From Martinezella dioscoreae (GTDB lineage Bacteria; Pseudomonadota; Alphaproteobacteria; Rhizobiales; Rhizobiaceae): a stretch of DNA of 64,000 bases. Below the pieces are notes generated by a model, which made no database searches, was not told the origin of the DNA, and was given only the letters and a program-made list of their open reading frames with translations. Positions 27,762 through 36,469 of this stretch are shown one piece after another. The translations under genes and the position numbers were made by a program. Numbering within the stretch: the stretch's first letter is position 1; every line of letters starts with the position of its first letter. The DNA lies in assembly GCF_009176305.1 (NCBI RefSeq), contig NZ_BLAJ01000003.1:992001-1056000 (forward strand), written 5' to 3'.

Positions 27762-29271
27762 GGCGACCTCCTGCGATCCGGAGACGCAGACCATCATAGC
27801 GTTCGACATTCGCCTTGGGTTCGTGAAGCAGGGCCAGCGCCTGTGGCGTGTCGATATCGGGACCGTCGGTCGTCTTGCCGTCGATCAGCCGGTGCAGCAG
27901 GTTCAGCACATGCGTTTTCGTTGCCACGCCCGCATCCAGGGCAAATTCCACGGCTCTGACAACGACCTGCTCATCGTGATGAAGGACAAGAGCGAGGATA
28001 TCGGCCATCTCACGATCACCGCCGGGGCGGCGAAGCATCTGGTCCTGCAGTTGTCGGAAGGCCAACGGCAATTCCACAAAGGGTGCACCGTTGCGAAGGG
28101 CACCGGGCTTGCGCTGGATGACGGCAAGATAGTGTCGCCAGTCGTAAATCGTTCGTGGCGGTTTGTCGTGGCTGCGTTCTATGATCCGCGGATGTTCGCA
28201 GAGGATATTGCCTTCGGCTGCCACGACCAGTCGCTCCGGATAAATCCGCAGGCTGACAGGCCGGTTCGCAAATGATGCAGGTACACTGTAACGATTACGC
28301 TCGAAGGTGATCAGGCATGTCGGCGAGACGCGCTTGCTCTGCTCGACGAAGCCGTCAAACGCGGCAGGCAGCGCCATCAATACCGGGCGTTCTGTCGACC
28401 AGACGTCCGCGATCGTACCCGGCAAGGTGCCATGCGCTGTCTCGCGCCACAGGTCCTGGCAATGCTGTTCCAGCCAGGCATTTAATGTCGCCAAATCCGG
28501 AAAGTCCGGCATCTGCTGCCACAGACGAGGTCGGGCATCCTGGACGTTCTTCTCGACCTGACCCTTCTCCCAACCCGCTGCGGGATTGCAAAACTCAGGC
28601 GCAAAGACGTAGTGGTTCGTCATCGCCAGGAAACGGATATTGACCTGCCGTTCTTTGCCACGGCCGACGCGATCGACCGCCGTCTTCATGTTATCGTAAA
28701 TGCCGCGACCAGGCACACCACCGAACACCCGGAACCCGTGCCAGTGGGCGTCGAAGAGCATCTCGTGCGTTTGCAGCAGGTAAGCCCTGATCAGAAACGC
28801 CCGGCTGTGCGACAACTTGATATGGGCGACCTGCAGCTTCGTGCGTTCGCCGCCTATCACAGCATAGTCTTCACTCCAGTCGAACTGGAATGCTTCGCCC
28901 GGACGGAAAGACAGAGGAACGAATATGCCGCGGCCCGCTGTCTGCTGCTCAGTCCGCCAGTCACGGGCGAACGCGGCGACCCGACCATAGGAGCCGGTAA
29001 AGCCGAGAGCCGTCAGATCAGCATGAAGCTGCTTCAGCGTTCGGCGCTGCTTGCGCGACTTCCCGGCCTCAGTCTTCAGCCAGCCCGCCAGTTTGTCGGC
29101 AAAAGGATCGAGCTTGCTCGGTCGTTCCGGTACCGCAAACTTCGGCTCGATCATGCCGGCGCTCAAATACTTCGCGATCGTATTGCGTGACAATCCGGTT
29201 CGTCGGCTGATCTCGCGCACCGACAACTTCTCGCGCAGTGCCATCCGACGGATGATGTTTAAAAGTCCCAT
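27751..29271 (-). CDS. istA: IS21-family transposase IstA
   Basis: 506 aa from ATG 29271. N-terminal helix-turn-helix [25 protein letters not shown], then the rve integrase core with the DDE acidic residues: [38 protein letters not shown], and [28 protein letters not shown] [17 protein letters not shown] with the catalytic Glu. A C-terminal Mu-type domain follows. Intact. Confidence 0.95.
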   Translation of the reverse strand: MGLLNIIRRMALREKLSVREISRRTGLSRNTIAKYLSAGMIEPKFAVPERPSKLDPFADKLAGWLKTEAGKSRKQRRTLKQLHADLTALGFTGSYGRVAAFARDWRTEQQTAGRGIFVPLSFRPGEAFQFDWSEDYAVIGGERTKLQVAHIKLSHSRAFLIRAYLLQTHEMLFDAHWHGFRVFGGVPGRGIYDNMKTAVDRVGRGKERQVNIRFLAMTNHYVFAPEFCNPAAGWEKGQVEKNVQDARPRLWQQMPDFPDLATLNAWLEQHCQDLWRETAHGTLPGTIADVWSTERPVLMALPAAFDGFVEQSKRVSPTCLITFERNRYSVPASFANRPVSLRIYPERLVVAAEGNILCEHPRIIERSHDKPPRTIYDWRHYLAVIQRKPGALRNGAPFVELPLAFRQLQDQMLRRPGGDREMADILALVLHHDEQVVVRAVEFALDAGVATKTHVLNLLHRLIDGKTTDGPDIDTPQALALLHEPKANVERYDGLRLRIAGGRHAS

Positions 29272-29383
29272 GTGGATCACTCCGTTGCCCCTGTCGCTCA
29301 CCGCGTTGGGGGAAGGTTCACATGGCTCAATTCTCAATGGAAATTATGCGCCTAATCGGCTCAGTTCCGCGTGGAAACCAACA

Positions 29384-29390
29384 GACCAAG
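29384..29390 (+). repeat. Right target-site duplication of the IS21 element
   Basis: GACCAAG, directly after the right end CCAACA; matches 26888-26894. Confidence 0.9.
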
Positions 29391-29595
29391 CACATAGACG
29401 ATGCCGTGGCTTCGCTGTCGGTCGTGTTGAGCGACGAGGAGGCGGAGCGGCTTGAGAAGGCTTACACGGCCCGCCTGGATCAGCAGGGGGTATCTATCCC
29501 GGCTTTGTTGCATCGCTCCATCGAGGCATCGACTGGCTTCAAAAGGGATGCTCCTCTCGTTTAGGTCCGTCCGCTCCTGGTCCCCTGTATTTGTG

Positions 29596-29710
29596 CACGA
29601 TGCCGAAAAGTATGAGGGGATTTCGGACGACATCACGCTCTACTTCTTTGGTTCTGGAACGGATTTCAGATTTTAGGTCGGCTCGACCTAAAATCATCCG
29701 GCTCTAGGTG
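29596..29710. repeat. RIME-like intergenic repeat, copy B
   Basis: Same two-hairpin layout as the copy at 18586-18700. Shared words include GATGCCGAAAAGT, CGACATCA, TCTACTTCTT and the perfect stem GATTTTAGGTCG (29669-29680) with CGACCTAAAATC (29684-29695). It follows the 3' fragment of the broken reductase and precedes the convergent AraC gene. Confidence 0.8.
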
Positions 29711-29765
29711 CGCGTGCGCCTGGAACGGTGGCTGGCTCGGGACAATTGCTATCGAGGGCACATGT

Positions 29766-30689
29766 TCACGACGGGGCTTGGCGCTCCCGCGCGGCGAACG
29801 TCTTGGGCGAGACGCCGACAAATCGGGTGAAGGCGGTGCTAAAGGCGCTTGGTGACAGGAAGCCTATGGCGAGCCCGATCTCGCCAATAGTTTTGTCACC
29901 GCGACGCAACGCATCCTTCGCAACGGCCATGCGCCAGTGCTGAAGATAGCCGATCGGCGCCATGCCGACCACGCTGCGGAACCGGCTCGAAAGGCTGGAT
30001 CGGGAAACACCGCAGAGCCGCGCCAAGTCTGCCAGCGTCCAGTCTTTCGCGGCGTCTTCGTGCAGTGCCGTCAGCGCCCGGGCTGTCACGGGGTCATTCA
30101 ATCCGGCGAGCAAGCCCCTGTGCTCCCGGGTTGCGTCAGGGACGGCGCCGCGAAGAATCTCGACAAATGTCAATTCCATCAAGCGCGTAATGACGAAGTC
30201 GCTACCGGCTCTCGGTTGCGATGACTCCGACAGGTTCAAGCTCAGCAAACTGCGAACACGCCAAGAGGAGACGTCATCACGCATGACATGGACAAAGGAT
30301 GGCATGAGCCAAGTGAGGAGGCCCTCATTCGCCGTATCGAAGACGAACCGCCCGCCACGTAATACCACAGGCGCTTCCGAGCCTGCACCCATCCTCAGAA
30401 GCGTTTTACCTGTGGCTGCGACCATCGCCTCGCTGTCCTGAGCGACAGCTTGCGCGTCCGAGGCAAGGACAAAGCTCTTGTCGGTTCTGATGAGGACGAA
30501 GTCGCCTTCCTGCAGCAGGAGCGGTTCCTTGTCGGCTCGGATCAGCTGGCAGGCGCCGCGCTCCAGCCAGCAGAACAGCAGGTCGTCCCGATTGCGGAAC
30601 GACACGGCCCATCGGCCATAGCCCTCGATCCCGCCCCAGAGCGTGGCGCGTGGGCGAAGCAAATGGATGAGGTCGAGAAAAGGATCCAA
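29766..30689 (-). CDS. AraC family regulator with N-terminal cupin
   Basis: 307 aa. N-terminal AraC-type cupin (cupin_6: DPFLDLIHLLRPRATLWGGIEGYGRWAVSFRN) and C-terminal double helix-turn-helix (DWTLADLARLCGVSRSSLSSRFRSVVGMAPIGYLQHWRM and KTIGEIGLAIGFLSPSAFSTAFTRFVGVSPKTF). The first codon matching the family start is TTG at 30689. It is divergent from an SDR gene, the likely target, with 130 bases between. Confidence 0.9.
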   Translation of the reverse strand: MDPFLDLIHLLRPRATLWGGIEGYGRWAVSFRNRDDLLFCWLERGACQLIRADKEPLLLQEGDFVLIRTDKSFVLASDAQAVAQDSEAMVAATGKTLLRMGAGSEAPVVLRGGRFVFDTANEGLLTWLMPSFVHVMRDDVSSWRVRSLLSLNLSESSQPRAGSDFVITRLMELTFVEILRGAVPDATREHRGLLAGLNDPVTARALTALHEDAAKDWTLADLARLCGVSRSSLSSRFRSVVGMAPIGYLQHWRMAVAKDALRRGDKTIGEIGLAIGFLSPSAFSTAFTRFVGVSPKTFAARERQAPS

Positions 30690-30819
30690 ATTTCGGCCGA
30701 TTGATAAATTAATATGGCAGATACATTATCGATCGAATGATTAGATCGAAGTAGTCTTTCCTTCAAGAGGCGGGCCGCACTCAACGGATAACCCATCCAC
30801 ATCTGCGAAAGGAAAAGTC

Positions 30820-31542
30820 ATGTTGCATAACAAGCGGGTCGCGATCCTTGGCGGATCTCGTGGTATCGGCTTTGCGGTGGCTCAAGGAGCCGTCCATGAA
30901 GGGGCTCATGTTATCATCGCTTCCAGCCAACAAGAGAATGTCGCGGGCGCCATCACGCGTTTACCGGAAGGAACCGCCACAGGTGCGGTCGTCGATGTAA
31001 GGTCGATGGAGTCCCTCTCGGCATTCTTCACGACGCTCGGCGCGTTCGACCACCTGGTCTTCACTGCCGGCGAGCCTTTGCCGTTCGGCAAGCCCGTCGC
31101 CGAAATCGATCTGGCGGCTGCACGCAGCTTTTTTGAATTGCGCTATTGGGGTGCGGTCGCTGCCGTGAAGGCGGCACAGCCACACATGCGCGATGGCGGG
31201 TCCATCGTGTTGACGAGCGGAACCTCGGCCCGGCGGCCGCCGGCAGGTTTTGCCTTCGCGGCAAGCATTTGCGGCGCAATCGAATCCCTGACCCGCGCGC
31301 TTGCCCTCGATCTCGCGCCTCTGCGCGTCAATGTTGTGACGCCCGGGATGGTCGCCACCGATCTGTGGTCCGGAGTCCCATCCGATGCGCGGGAGCAAAT
31401 CTTCCGCTCGACGGCCGGCAAACTGCCCGTGGGACGTATCGGCGAGCCGTCGGATATCGCTGAAGCATACCTGTCGTTCATGCGCAATGCCTATGTCACC
31501 GGCCAATCCGTAATCGTGGATGGCGGTGCCGTGCTCGTCTAG
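30820..31542 (+). CDS. SDR family oxidoreductase
   Basis: 240 aa classical short-chain dehydrogenase. Cofactor motif AILGGSRGIGFAVAQGAV (TGxxxGIG variant with GG), FTAGEP in place of NNAG, and ending AYVTGQSVIVDGGAVLV. The usual Tyr-x-x-x-Lys is replaced: around residue 145 the sequence reads SGTSARRPPAGFAFAASICGAIESL, with Phe-Ala-x-x-x-x rather than Tyr, so catalysis may be impaired or changed. Divergent from the AraC regulator, likely co-regulated. Preceded by GAAAGGAAAAG. Confidence 0.87.
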   Translation: MLHNKRVAILGGSRGIGFAVAQGAVHEGAHVIIASSQQENVAGAITRLPEGTATGAVVDVRSMESLSAFFTTLGAFDHLVFTAGEPLPFGKPVAEIDLAAARSFFELRYWGAVAAVKAAQPHMRDGGSIVLTSGTSARRPPAGFAFAASICGAIESLTRALALDLAPLRVNVVTPGMVATDLWSGVPSDAREQIFRSTAGKLPVGRIGEPSDIAEAYLSFMRNAYVTGQSVIVDGGAVLV

Positions 31543-31829
31543 AGCCTTTTGTTTTTAGCAATACCGGGAGCAGCAATCGTTCTCCCCGTGCCAGGCCGAC
31601 AACGTCATCGTGGCCCGTTCCAATGACCAGCGCAATACTGGTGCCAGCGGGCTGGCTTGATACTTCGTCAAGGGTGGCGGCTATACGACATCTCACGCCG
31701 ACGGAGAAGCTGTTCATCGCGCGCTTCCGAGGCATGGAAAGAAGGAGGAAACCATACCTTCTCCTGAAAAGCCCGAACGCTAATTCCGCCGATCGGGCTC
31801 TTCTGCACCATAGGCTTGGACTGGTGACC

Positions 31830-32270
31830 TTACTTCACGGTGATGCTCAGGCCACTGAGATCGGCGTTGACCTGCAGGCCGACCTGCCTGCCTGTCAGTT
31901 CGAGCTGGGCGCCCTTGTCATTGGTCATGACGATCATCTGAGCACCCTTGCCGATCGCGCCGCCGCCGCCGGCGGCACCGTAGACACCGCCTACATCGCG
32001 GGCGCGGCGAATATTGCGCACTGTGCCCTGGAAATAGGTCTTGGAGGCACCAAAGGCGAGGCCGCCCGATATGCCGCCGATCGAAATGGGATATTTGCGG
32101 CCATGGAAGGTCAGTGTGCCCTCGCCTCCGGAGCCGCCGACGAAGAAAGCCGCCTTATAGACAGAAAAGCGGATCGTGCCGCTATCGGCATGCGCGACGC
32201 CGGCAAAGCCGATCCCCGCGGCAGCAATAGCGGCAACCGCAACCGAACGAAATCCAGATGAAATCCTCAT
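31830..32270 (-). CDS. Secreted glycine-rich protein of unknown function
   Basis: 146 aa. Clear signal peptide MRISSGFRSVAVAAIAAAGIGFAGVAHA, then a compact mature domain with GGSGGEGTLTFHGRKYPISIGG, FGASKTYFQGTV, VYGAAGGGGAIGKGAQMIVMTNDKGAQLEL and a hydrophobic C-terminal beta strand. The last part vaguely recalls lipid-binding SYLF/DUF1134-type sequences, but I do not assign it. GAGGAG lies 10 bases before the ATG. No operon partner. Confidence 0.7.
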   Translation of the reverse strand: MRISSGFRSVAVAAIAAAGIGFAGVAHADSGTIRFSVYKAAFFVGGSGGEGTLTFHGRKYPISIGGISGGLAFGASKTYFQGTVRNIRRARDVGGVYGAAGGGGAIGKGAQMIVMTNDKGAQLELTGRQVGLQVNADLSGLSITVK

Positions 32271-32573
32271 ATTAAGACACTCCTCAAAAGCGCCGCTTAC
32301 CCAGCCGGCCGGTCACGACGTCAGCGCCGTGTCAAAGTCAGAGATAAACGGTCTCGCACGACCTTTAGTTCCAAAACACATTAAAACAAAGCGTTAGAAT
32401 ACATCCAGACAACCGAATGGAAATGAGGAGATGGTAGCGCTGAATGAAACAGATCAGCGCGGTGTATCAGATGCAATGGCGCCCTTGCAACCGCAGTCGA
32501 GACCTCGCATCCTGGCCCGCAGCACCTGGTAACTTCAATACAATCCGGTTCAAGCCGGTCAACGCCTCCGACA
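32271..32573. other. Intergenic region upstream of the glycine-rich protein
   Basis: 303 bases between the 3' end of the LysR gene and the start of the 146-aa secreted protein, both on the minus strand. Only a leader and promoter would be expected; no gene or clear motif was seen. Confidence 0.5.
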
Positions 32574-33545
32574 TCAGCGCTTTTTCGGCTCGCGTGTTCG
32601 TTTGTCATCGATGCGTCTTTGTGTTTTGCTGATAGCGCCCGAATGGCTTTTTACGTGATCGATAAAAGCACGCAGCTTCGGCATCATTTGATGGCGGTTG
32701 GGATAGTATAGAAACACTCCCGGCGCCAACGGCGCGAATGACTCCAGAACCTGCACGAGCTTGCCTGCTTTCATCAGGCTCAGGGCAATCGGCTCAGGCA
32801 CTTGTGCAAGTCCCATATCCTCCCCGGCCGCACCAAGAATGGTGGGAAAATCACGAGCAATCAGCGGGCCTGAGACGATTGCCTCGATCGGCCTGTTGCC
32901 ATCGACAAAGGACCATGGTGCGATCGACGCGTCCGAGCGGCGCATGCGCAAACAGGCGTGCTGGCGCAGATCATCGATACGTTCGGGCCTTCCCCGCCGG
33001 CGAAGATACTCGGGGGTACCAACGACCACCAGCGGAAAGGGCGGGGTAAGCCGAACCGCAACCATGTCAGCGGCAATGAACTGCCCCAGCCGGATGCCGG
33101 CGTCAAATCCCTCGGCAGCGATATCGACCAGATCTGCGCTTGCGGCGATCTCCACCTCGACCTGAGGATAAGCTTGGCAGAAGGATGCGATCAGCGGCTC
33201 CAGCAGGATTGGCATCACTGCCCGCGGTACGGTGAGGCGCAGCAGTCCCGCAGGCCGCTGCCCAAGGTCACGCGCGACCTCGCTTGCCGCGACAAGCTCC
33301 TCGAAAGCAGGCTTTGCGCGCAAGTGAAATCGTTCGCCGGCTTCGCTCAGGCTGACACTGCGCGTCGTGCGAATAAAAAGTGCGGCGCCGACGCGCGCCT
33401 CAAGTGAGCGTACCGCCTGGCTGATTGCCGATGGCGTTACCCCCAGCTCGGCCGCTGCTTTGCGAAAACTACGATGCTGGGCGACGCTCAGAAAGGCTTC
33501 CACGCCATCGAGTGCACCCTGCCTGACTGTGAAGTTCTGCTTCAT
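32574..33545 (-). CDS. LysR family regulator
   Basis: 323 aa. N-terminal winged helix GVEAFLSVAQHRSFRKAAAELGVTPSAISQAVRSLEARVGAALFIRTTRSVSLSEAG, then a periplasmic-binding-protein-like co-inducer domain (LRLTVPRAVMPILLEPLIASFCQAYPQVEVEIAAS). Divergent from a two-gene unit at 33699-34623, which is the obvious candidate target. The C-terminal tail (DDKRTREPKKR) is basic and unusual. Confidence 0.92.
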   Translation of the reverse strand: MKQNFTVRQGALDGVEAFLSVAQHRSFRKAAAELGVTPSAISQAVRSLEARVGAALFIRTTRSVSLSEAGERFHLRAKPAFEELVAASEVARDLGQRPAGLLRLTVPRAVMPILLEPLIASFCQAYPQVEVEIAASADLVDIAAEGFDAGIRLGQFIAADMVAVRLTPPFPLVVVGTPEYLRRRGRPERIDDLRQHACLRMRRSDASIAPWSFVDGNRPIEAIVSGPLIARDFPTILGAAGEDMGLAQVPEPIALSLMKAGKLVQVLESFAPLAPGVFLYYPNRHQMMPKLRAFIDHVKSHSGAISKTQRRIDDKRTREPKKR

Positions 33546-33698
33546 AACTCGTCGACATTATCGAGAATAGTCGCTCATGGAAAGTGGCCTTATACGTGAG
33601 TTGCAAATCGGGAGCATCGCAAACGCCAAGCCCGAACGTTTGTGACGTCCCGGCTCTGCAACCTCTTCCTGGTCTTTACTCTCACAGGAGCTACTTCC

Positions 33699-34043
33699 AT
33701 GAACGATCACGCAACCCCTGCTCAAGCGCAAGCCGTCTCACCCGTAGTCACCGGAGTGATGGTCATCCTCACCGTGAAGGCGGGCGTCACACGCGAGCGG
33801 GTGATGGCTATCATGCCAGATGAAATCCGGCGGACCGCGCAGCTCTATCTCGATGGAAAAATACGCGAATGGTATTCGCGAGGCGATGGCCGGGGAGCCG
33901 TGTTCCTGCTGGATTCGAGAGATGTCGCCGACGCTCACGCAATCATGGAAGGCTTGCCGTTGGCCAAGCAAAATCTCATGGATCACGAATATATCGCGAT
34001 CGGTCCGCTTTTGCCGCTCCGCCTGCTCTTGGCCAATGCCTAA
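33699..34043 (+). CDS. Small muconolactone-isomerase-like (ferredoxin-fold) protein
   Basis: 114 aa from ATG 33699 behind ACAGGAG. After a short alanine-rich leader the sequence TGVMVILTVKAGVTRERVMAIMPDEIRRTAQLYLDGKIREWYSRGDGRGAVFLLDSRDVADAHAIMEGLPL has the dimeric ferredoxin-like pattern of YCII/muconolactone isomerase relatives. Catalytic function not established. It is followed 76 bases later by a membrane-protein gene, and faces a LysR regulator. Confidence 0.7.
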   Translation: MNDHATPAQAQAVSPVVTGVMVILTVKAGVTRERVMAIMPDEIRRTAQLYLDGKIREWYSRGDGRGAVFLLDSRDVADAHAIMEGLPLAKQNLMDHEYIAIGPLLPLRLLLANA

Positions 34044-34119
34044 ACGCCCGAAGGCAGCGAAATACACTTATTGATTTCGATGCCGTCAGACCAGAAAGAT
34101 AAACACGAAGGAAACCGAG

Positions 34120-34623
34120 ATGCCACCGGAACTCAATCTCCCATTCGTTCTAAGTGTCGCCGGCGCCTTCCTGACAAGTTCGGTGATAGCCTATGTCTAT
34201 GTCTGGCCAGCGCTTCGCACAATGCGGCGTTATGAGGCTCTAAGACTTCTTGCTGCTTTCCATGCGTTCCGGTTCTTGGGGATGAATTTTCTGGTATCCG
34301 GATTCGTATCTCCGCAGTTGAGCTCGGATTTTGCCAACAAGGTCGGATGGGGCGATCTCATCTCGGCTATACTCGCGCTCGCTTCCATGGCCGCCCTTTC
34401 CTGGCGGTCGCCGATCGCCATTCCGGCTGTCTGGATATTCAACATTTGGGGAACTCTGGATCTTCTGAATGCCTATTACATGGGCGTAACGAAAATCGGA
34501 AATCCCGGTCTCTTCGGCGCAGGCATTTATATACCGACGCTTTACGTGCCGCTGCTCCTTGTCAGTCACGTTCTCGCCTTCATCGTCCTATTGCGGATGA
34601 GATCACCAGATCAAGTGATATGA
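34120..34623 (+). CDS. Integral membrane protein of unknown function, 167 aa
   Basis: Four to five hydrophobic segments: VLSVAGAFLTSSVIAYVYVW, LISAILALASMAALSW, PIAIPAVWIFNIWGTLDLL and YVPLLLVSHVLAFIVLL. Charged residues are few. No recognised family. Same strand as the muconolactone-isomerase-like gene, so probably one operon under the LysR regulator. Confidence 0.68.
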   Translation: MPPELNLPFVLSVAGAFLTSSVIAYVYVWPALRTMRRYEALRLLAAFHAFRFLGMNFLVSGFVSPQLSSDFANKVGWGDLISAILALASMAALSWRSPIAIPAVWIFNIWGTLDLLNAYYMGVTKIGNPGLFGAGIYIPTLYVPLLLVSHVLAFIVLLRMRSPDQVI

Positions 34624-34787
34624 CGCAGCGGCGATAACGCGTTAGGCTAGGATTTGGCTCCGATCTCCGAAAAAGAATTGCGGATATCAATGAAGCATAA
34701 GGATGGTGACTGACGCCTTGAAACCACTATCAACTTAGAGCAACAACAAACAACCTTTCCCTCGATGGAATGCAAAGTCGAACCAGC

Positions 34788-35162
34788 ATGTACACCGTCA
34801 AAGAATTCTCCGGCCGAAAAGTCGTTATCGGCGATGACGACGGTCCCCTCCTCGCCAGCGAAAGGGATGTGAATGACTGGGTCAGCGCTGCATGGGACGC
34901 TGAAGCACAGCTGGTGGTCGTTCCGACATCACGGCTGAGCCAGGAGTTTTTCCGGCTCTCAACCCGCATTGCCGGCGCAATCATCCAGAAATTCGTCAAC
35001 TATCGTTCGCAGCTCGTCATTCTCGGCGACGTCTCCGGATGGATCGCGAGCAGTAATGCCCTGCGCGATTTCGTGTATGAATCCAATAGGGGTCGCGAGG
35101 TCTGGTTTCTGCCCGATCTGGATGCGCTTGCGGAGCGCCTGCAGCAGAATGCCCAAAGCTAA
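34788..35162 (+). CDS. DUF4180 domain-containing protein
   Basis: About 124 aa. The family layout is clear: YTVKEFSGRKVVIGDDDGPLLASERDVNDWVSAAWDAEAQLVVVPTSRL, then FFRLSTRIAGAIIQKFVNYRSQLVILGDVSGWI and LRDFVYESNRGREVWFLPDLDALAERL. No function is known for DUF4180. The ATG at 34788 fits the family start; an ATG six codons upstream is possible and neither has a strong ribosome site. Confidence 0.85.
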   Translation: MYTVKEFSGRKVVIGDDDGPLLASERDVNDWVSAAWDAEAQLVVVPTSRLSQEFFRLSTRIAGAIIQKFVNYRSQLVILGDVSGWIASSNALRDFVYESNRGREVWFLPDLDALAERLQQNAQS

Positions 35163-35179
35163 CTCAAAGGTCTGCCTTT

Positions 35180-35728
35180 ATGGAAGTAACGCTTTCTCCG
35201 CCGCGACTTGAGACCGAACGGCTTATCCTGACGGGACATACGGTCGATGATTTCGAGCCGCTTGCGGGCATGTGGAGCGATCCTCTGGTCGTGAGGCATA
35301 TTTTCGGCAATGTGGTCTCCACTTCCAGGGAGTCGTGGATGCGGATGCTGTCCTATCATGGTCTGTGGCCGCTGCTCGGGCATGGCTATTGGGCAATCCG
35401 CGAAAAATCCTCCGGCCGCTACGTCGGCGATCTCGGCTTTGCCGACTTTCACAGGGTGATGGAACCGCCAATCAGGGGTATTCCGGAGGCCGGCTGGGCA
35501 CTGGCCGCGTGGGCGCATGGCAAAGGCTTTGCGACGGAAGCCCTGGCGGCCGCCGTCGCCTGGCTCGACCAGCAGCCGCGATTTGATCGCAGCGTCTGCC
35601 TGATCTCGCCCGACAATGCGGCCTCGATCCGTGTTGCCGAAAAAGCCGGCTATGGCGATCCGAAGCCAATGCGCCTCAATGACAAGCAGACACTGTTGTT
35701 CTCCCGCGCCCGTCAGCCGAAGGAATAG
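35180..35728 (+). CDS. GNAT family N-acetyltransferase (RimJ/RimL type)
   Basis: 182 aa. Starts LSPPRLETERLILTGHTVDDFEPL, the usual Acetyltransf_3 opening. Acetyl-CoA motif A is EAGWALAAWAHGKGFATEALAAAVAWLD (Gln/Arg-x-x-Gly-x-Gly/Ala variant GKGFA). Motif B SPDNAASIRVAEKAGY is typical. Target amine unknown. It starts 17 bases after the DUF4180 gene, so the two may be co-transcribed. Confidence 0.88.
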   Translation: MEVTLSPPRLETERLILTGHTVDDFEPLAGMWSDPLVVRHIFGNVVSTSRESWMRMLSYHGLWPLLGHGYWAIREKSSGRYVGDLGFADFHRVMEPPIRGIPEAGWALAAWAHGKGFATEALAAAVAWLDQQPRFDRSVCLISPDNAASIRVAEKAGYGDPKPMRLNDKQTLLFSRARQPKE

Positions 35729-35767
35729 GGGGCGGGCAGCTTTAGCCGCACACCCGGATCGACTGGC

Positions 35768-36331
35768 TCAAAACGCCAGCGACTGCTGCACCGGCTTCGG
35801 CGGCGCCAGCTGAACGCCTTCCAGCTCCAGCATGCGAGCCTTGGAGTTGGAGCCGCCCGGCGCGGAAAAGCCGCCGATCTTGCCGCCAGCCGCCAGAACG
35901 CGATGGCAGGGAATGATCAGCGCCACCGGGTTCTTCGCCATGGCCTGCCCGACATCGCGCGCGGCTTCCGGCCCTGCTCCAAGCTGCTTGGCCAATGTGC
36001 CGTAGGTCGTCGTATGGCCCCAAGCGACCTGACGGGCGGCATCGTAGATCTGTCTGAAGAAGGCGTCCTGCTCGCCGAGATCGAGCGTGACGTCGGAAAA
36101 GTCGATCTCCTCACCGGCAAAATAGCGTTTCACCTTGGCGACCACTCCCGCAATCTCCGTGCTCGGCGCGCCGGGCTGCGCGTTCGGCAAACGCCGCAGA
36201 AGCAGGCGTTCGGTCGCGCCCGCATCCTTGGTCGGCAATTGAAAGCGCAGCACGCCGACATCATTCCAGGCGATGCCGCAGAAGCCGCCGGCGGTTTCGA
36301 AAATCAGATAATTTTGCCTTGTCTCGTTCAT
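35768..36331 (-). CDS. ogt: Methylated-DNA--protein-cysteine methyltransferase
   Basis: 187 aa from ATG 36331 (GGGAGC 9 bases upstream; the frame is open to 36391). The suicide-acceptor motif LIIPCHRVLAAGGKIGGFSAPGG carries the active Cys. The helix-turn-helix minor-groove segment YGTLAKQLGAGPEAARDVGQAMAKNP with the Arg finger is present. It repairs O6-alkylguanine by transferring the alkyl group to itself. No N-terminal Ada regulatory domain, so Ogt type. Confidence 0.93.
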   Translation of the reverse strand: MNETRQNYLIFETAGGFCGIAWNDVGVLRFQLPTKDAGATERLLLRRLPNAQPGAPSTEIAGVVAKVKRYFAGEEIDFSDVTLDLGEQDAFFRQIYDAARQVAWGHTTTYGTLAKQLGAGPEAARDVGQAMAKNPVALIIPCHRVLAAGGKIGGFSAPGGSNSKARMLELEGVQLAPPKPVQQSLAF

Positions 36332-36469
36332 GACGAAAGCTCCCGTGTTTCCACTTGTCATCAAAATCGTCCTCGGGAGCCTCGAATTCAACCCGATTCT
36401 TGCAAAGATCGGGAATTGCCACCGTTTTGACGGCCGCCGAGCGGATTCAGGGCGATTGACAGAACGGGA

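Larger units (their letters stand above)
26895..29383 (-). mobile_element. IS21-family insertion sequence, 2489 bp, complete
   Basis: Contains istA and istB in the usual order, overlapping by 11 bases. The terminal inverted repeats are perfect over 27 bp (26895-26921 and 29357-29383), beginning TGTTGGTTTCCACGCGGAAC. Ends are TG...CA as in IS21. A related 20-bp subterminal repeat lies inside each end (26925-26944 and 29324-29343). A 7-bp target duplication flanks it. Both genes are full length, so the element looks active. The IS name cannot be assigned without a database. Confidence 0.95.
26019..29564 (+). pseudogene. Aldo/keto reductase gene split by an IS21-family element
   Basis: Codons 1-292 lie at 26019-26894 and the last 57 codons plus stop at 29391-29564. 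Removing the element and one 7-bp target copy joins ...VGALKTK to HIDDAVASLSVVLSDEEAERL in frame, giving a 349-aa reductase. The 5' part has FFDTANMYSTGTSEEFLGRAIKG (catalytic Tyr), VIATKVAGATRNGPNAIG and LGTDYIDLYQIHRRD. The start ATG has GGTGGAGG 6 bases before it. As it stands the 5' fragment reads into the element and ends at 26966, losing the C-terminal cofactor-binding end. The mutation looks recent, since no other damage is seen. Confidence 0.9.

Noticed and set aside
29322..29564. Stand-alone 80-codon CDS at the right end of the IS element
   Set aside because: Its first part is the IS end and the rest is the C-terminus of the split aldo/keto reductase.
31543..31829. Short frames between the SDR gene and the glycine-rich gene
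   Set aside because: No start with ribosome site, no recognisable protein character.
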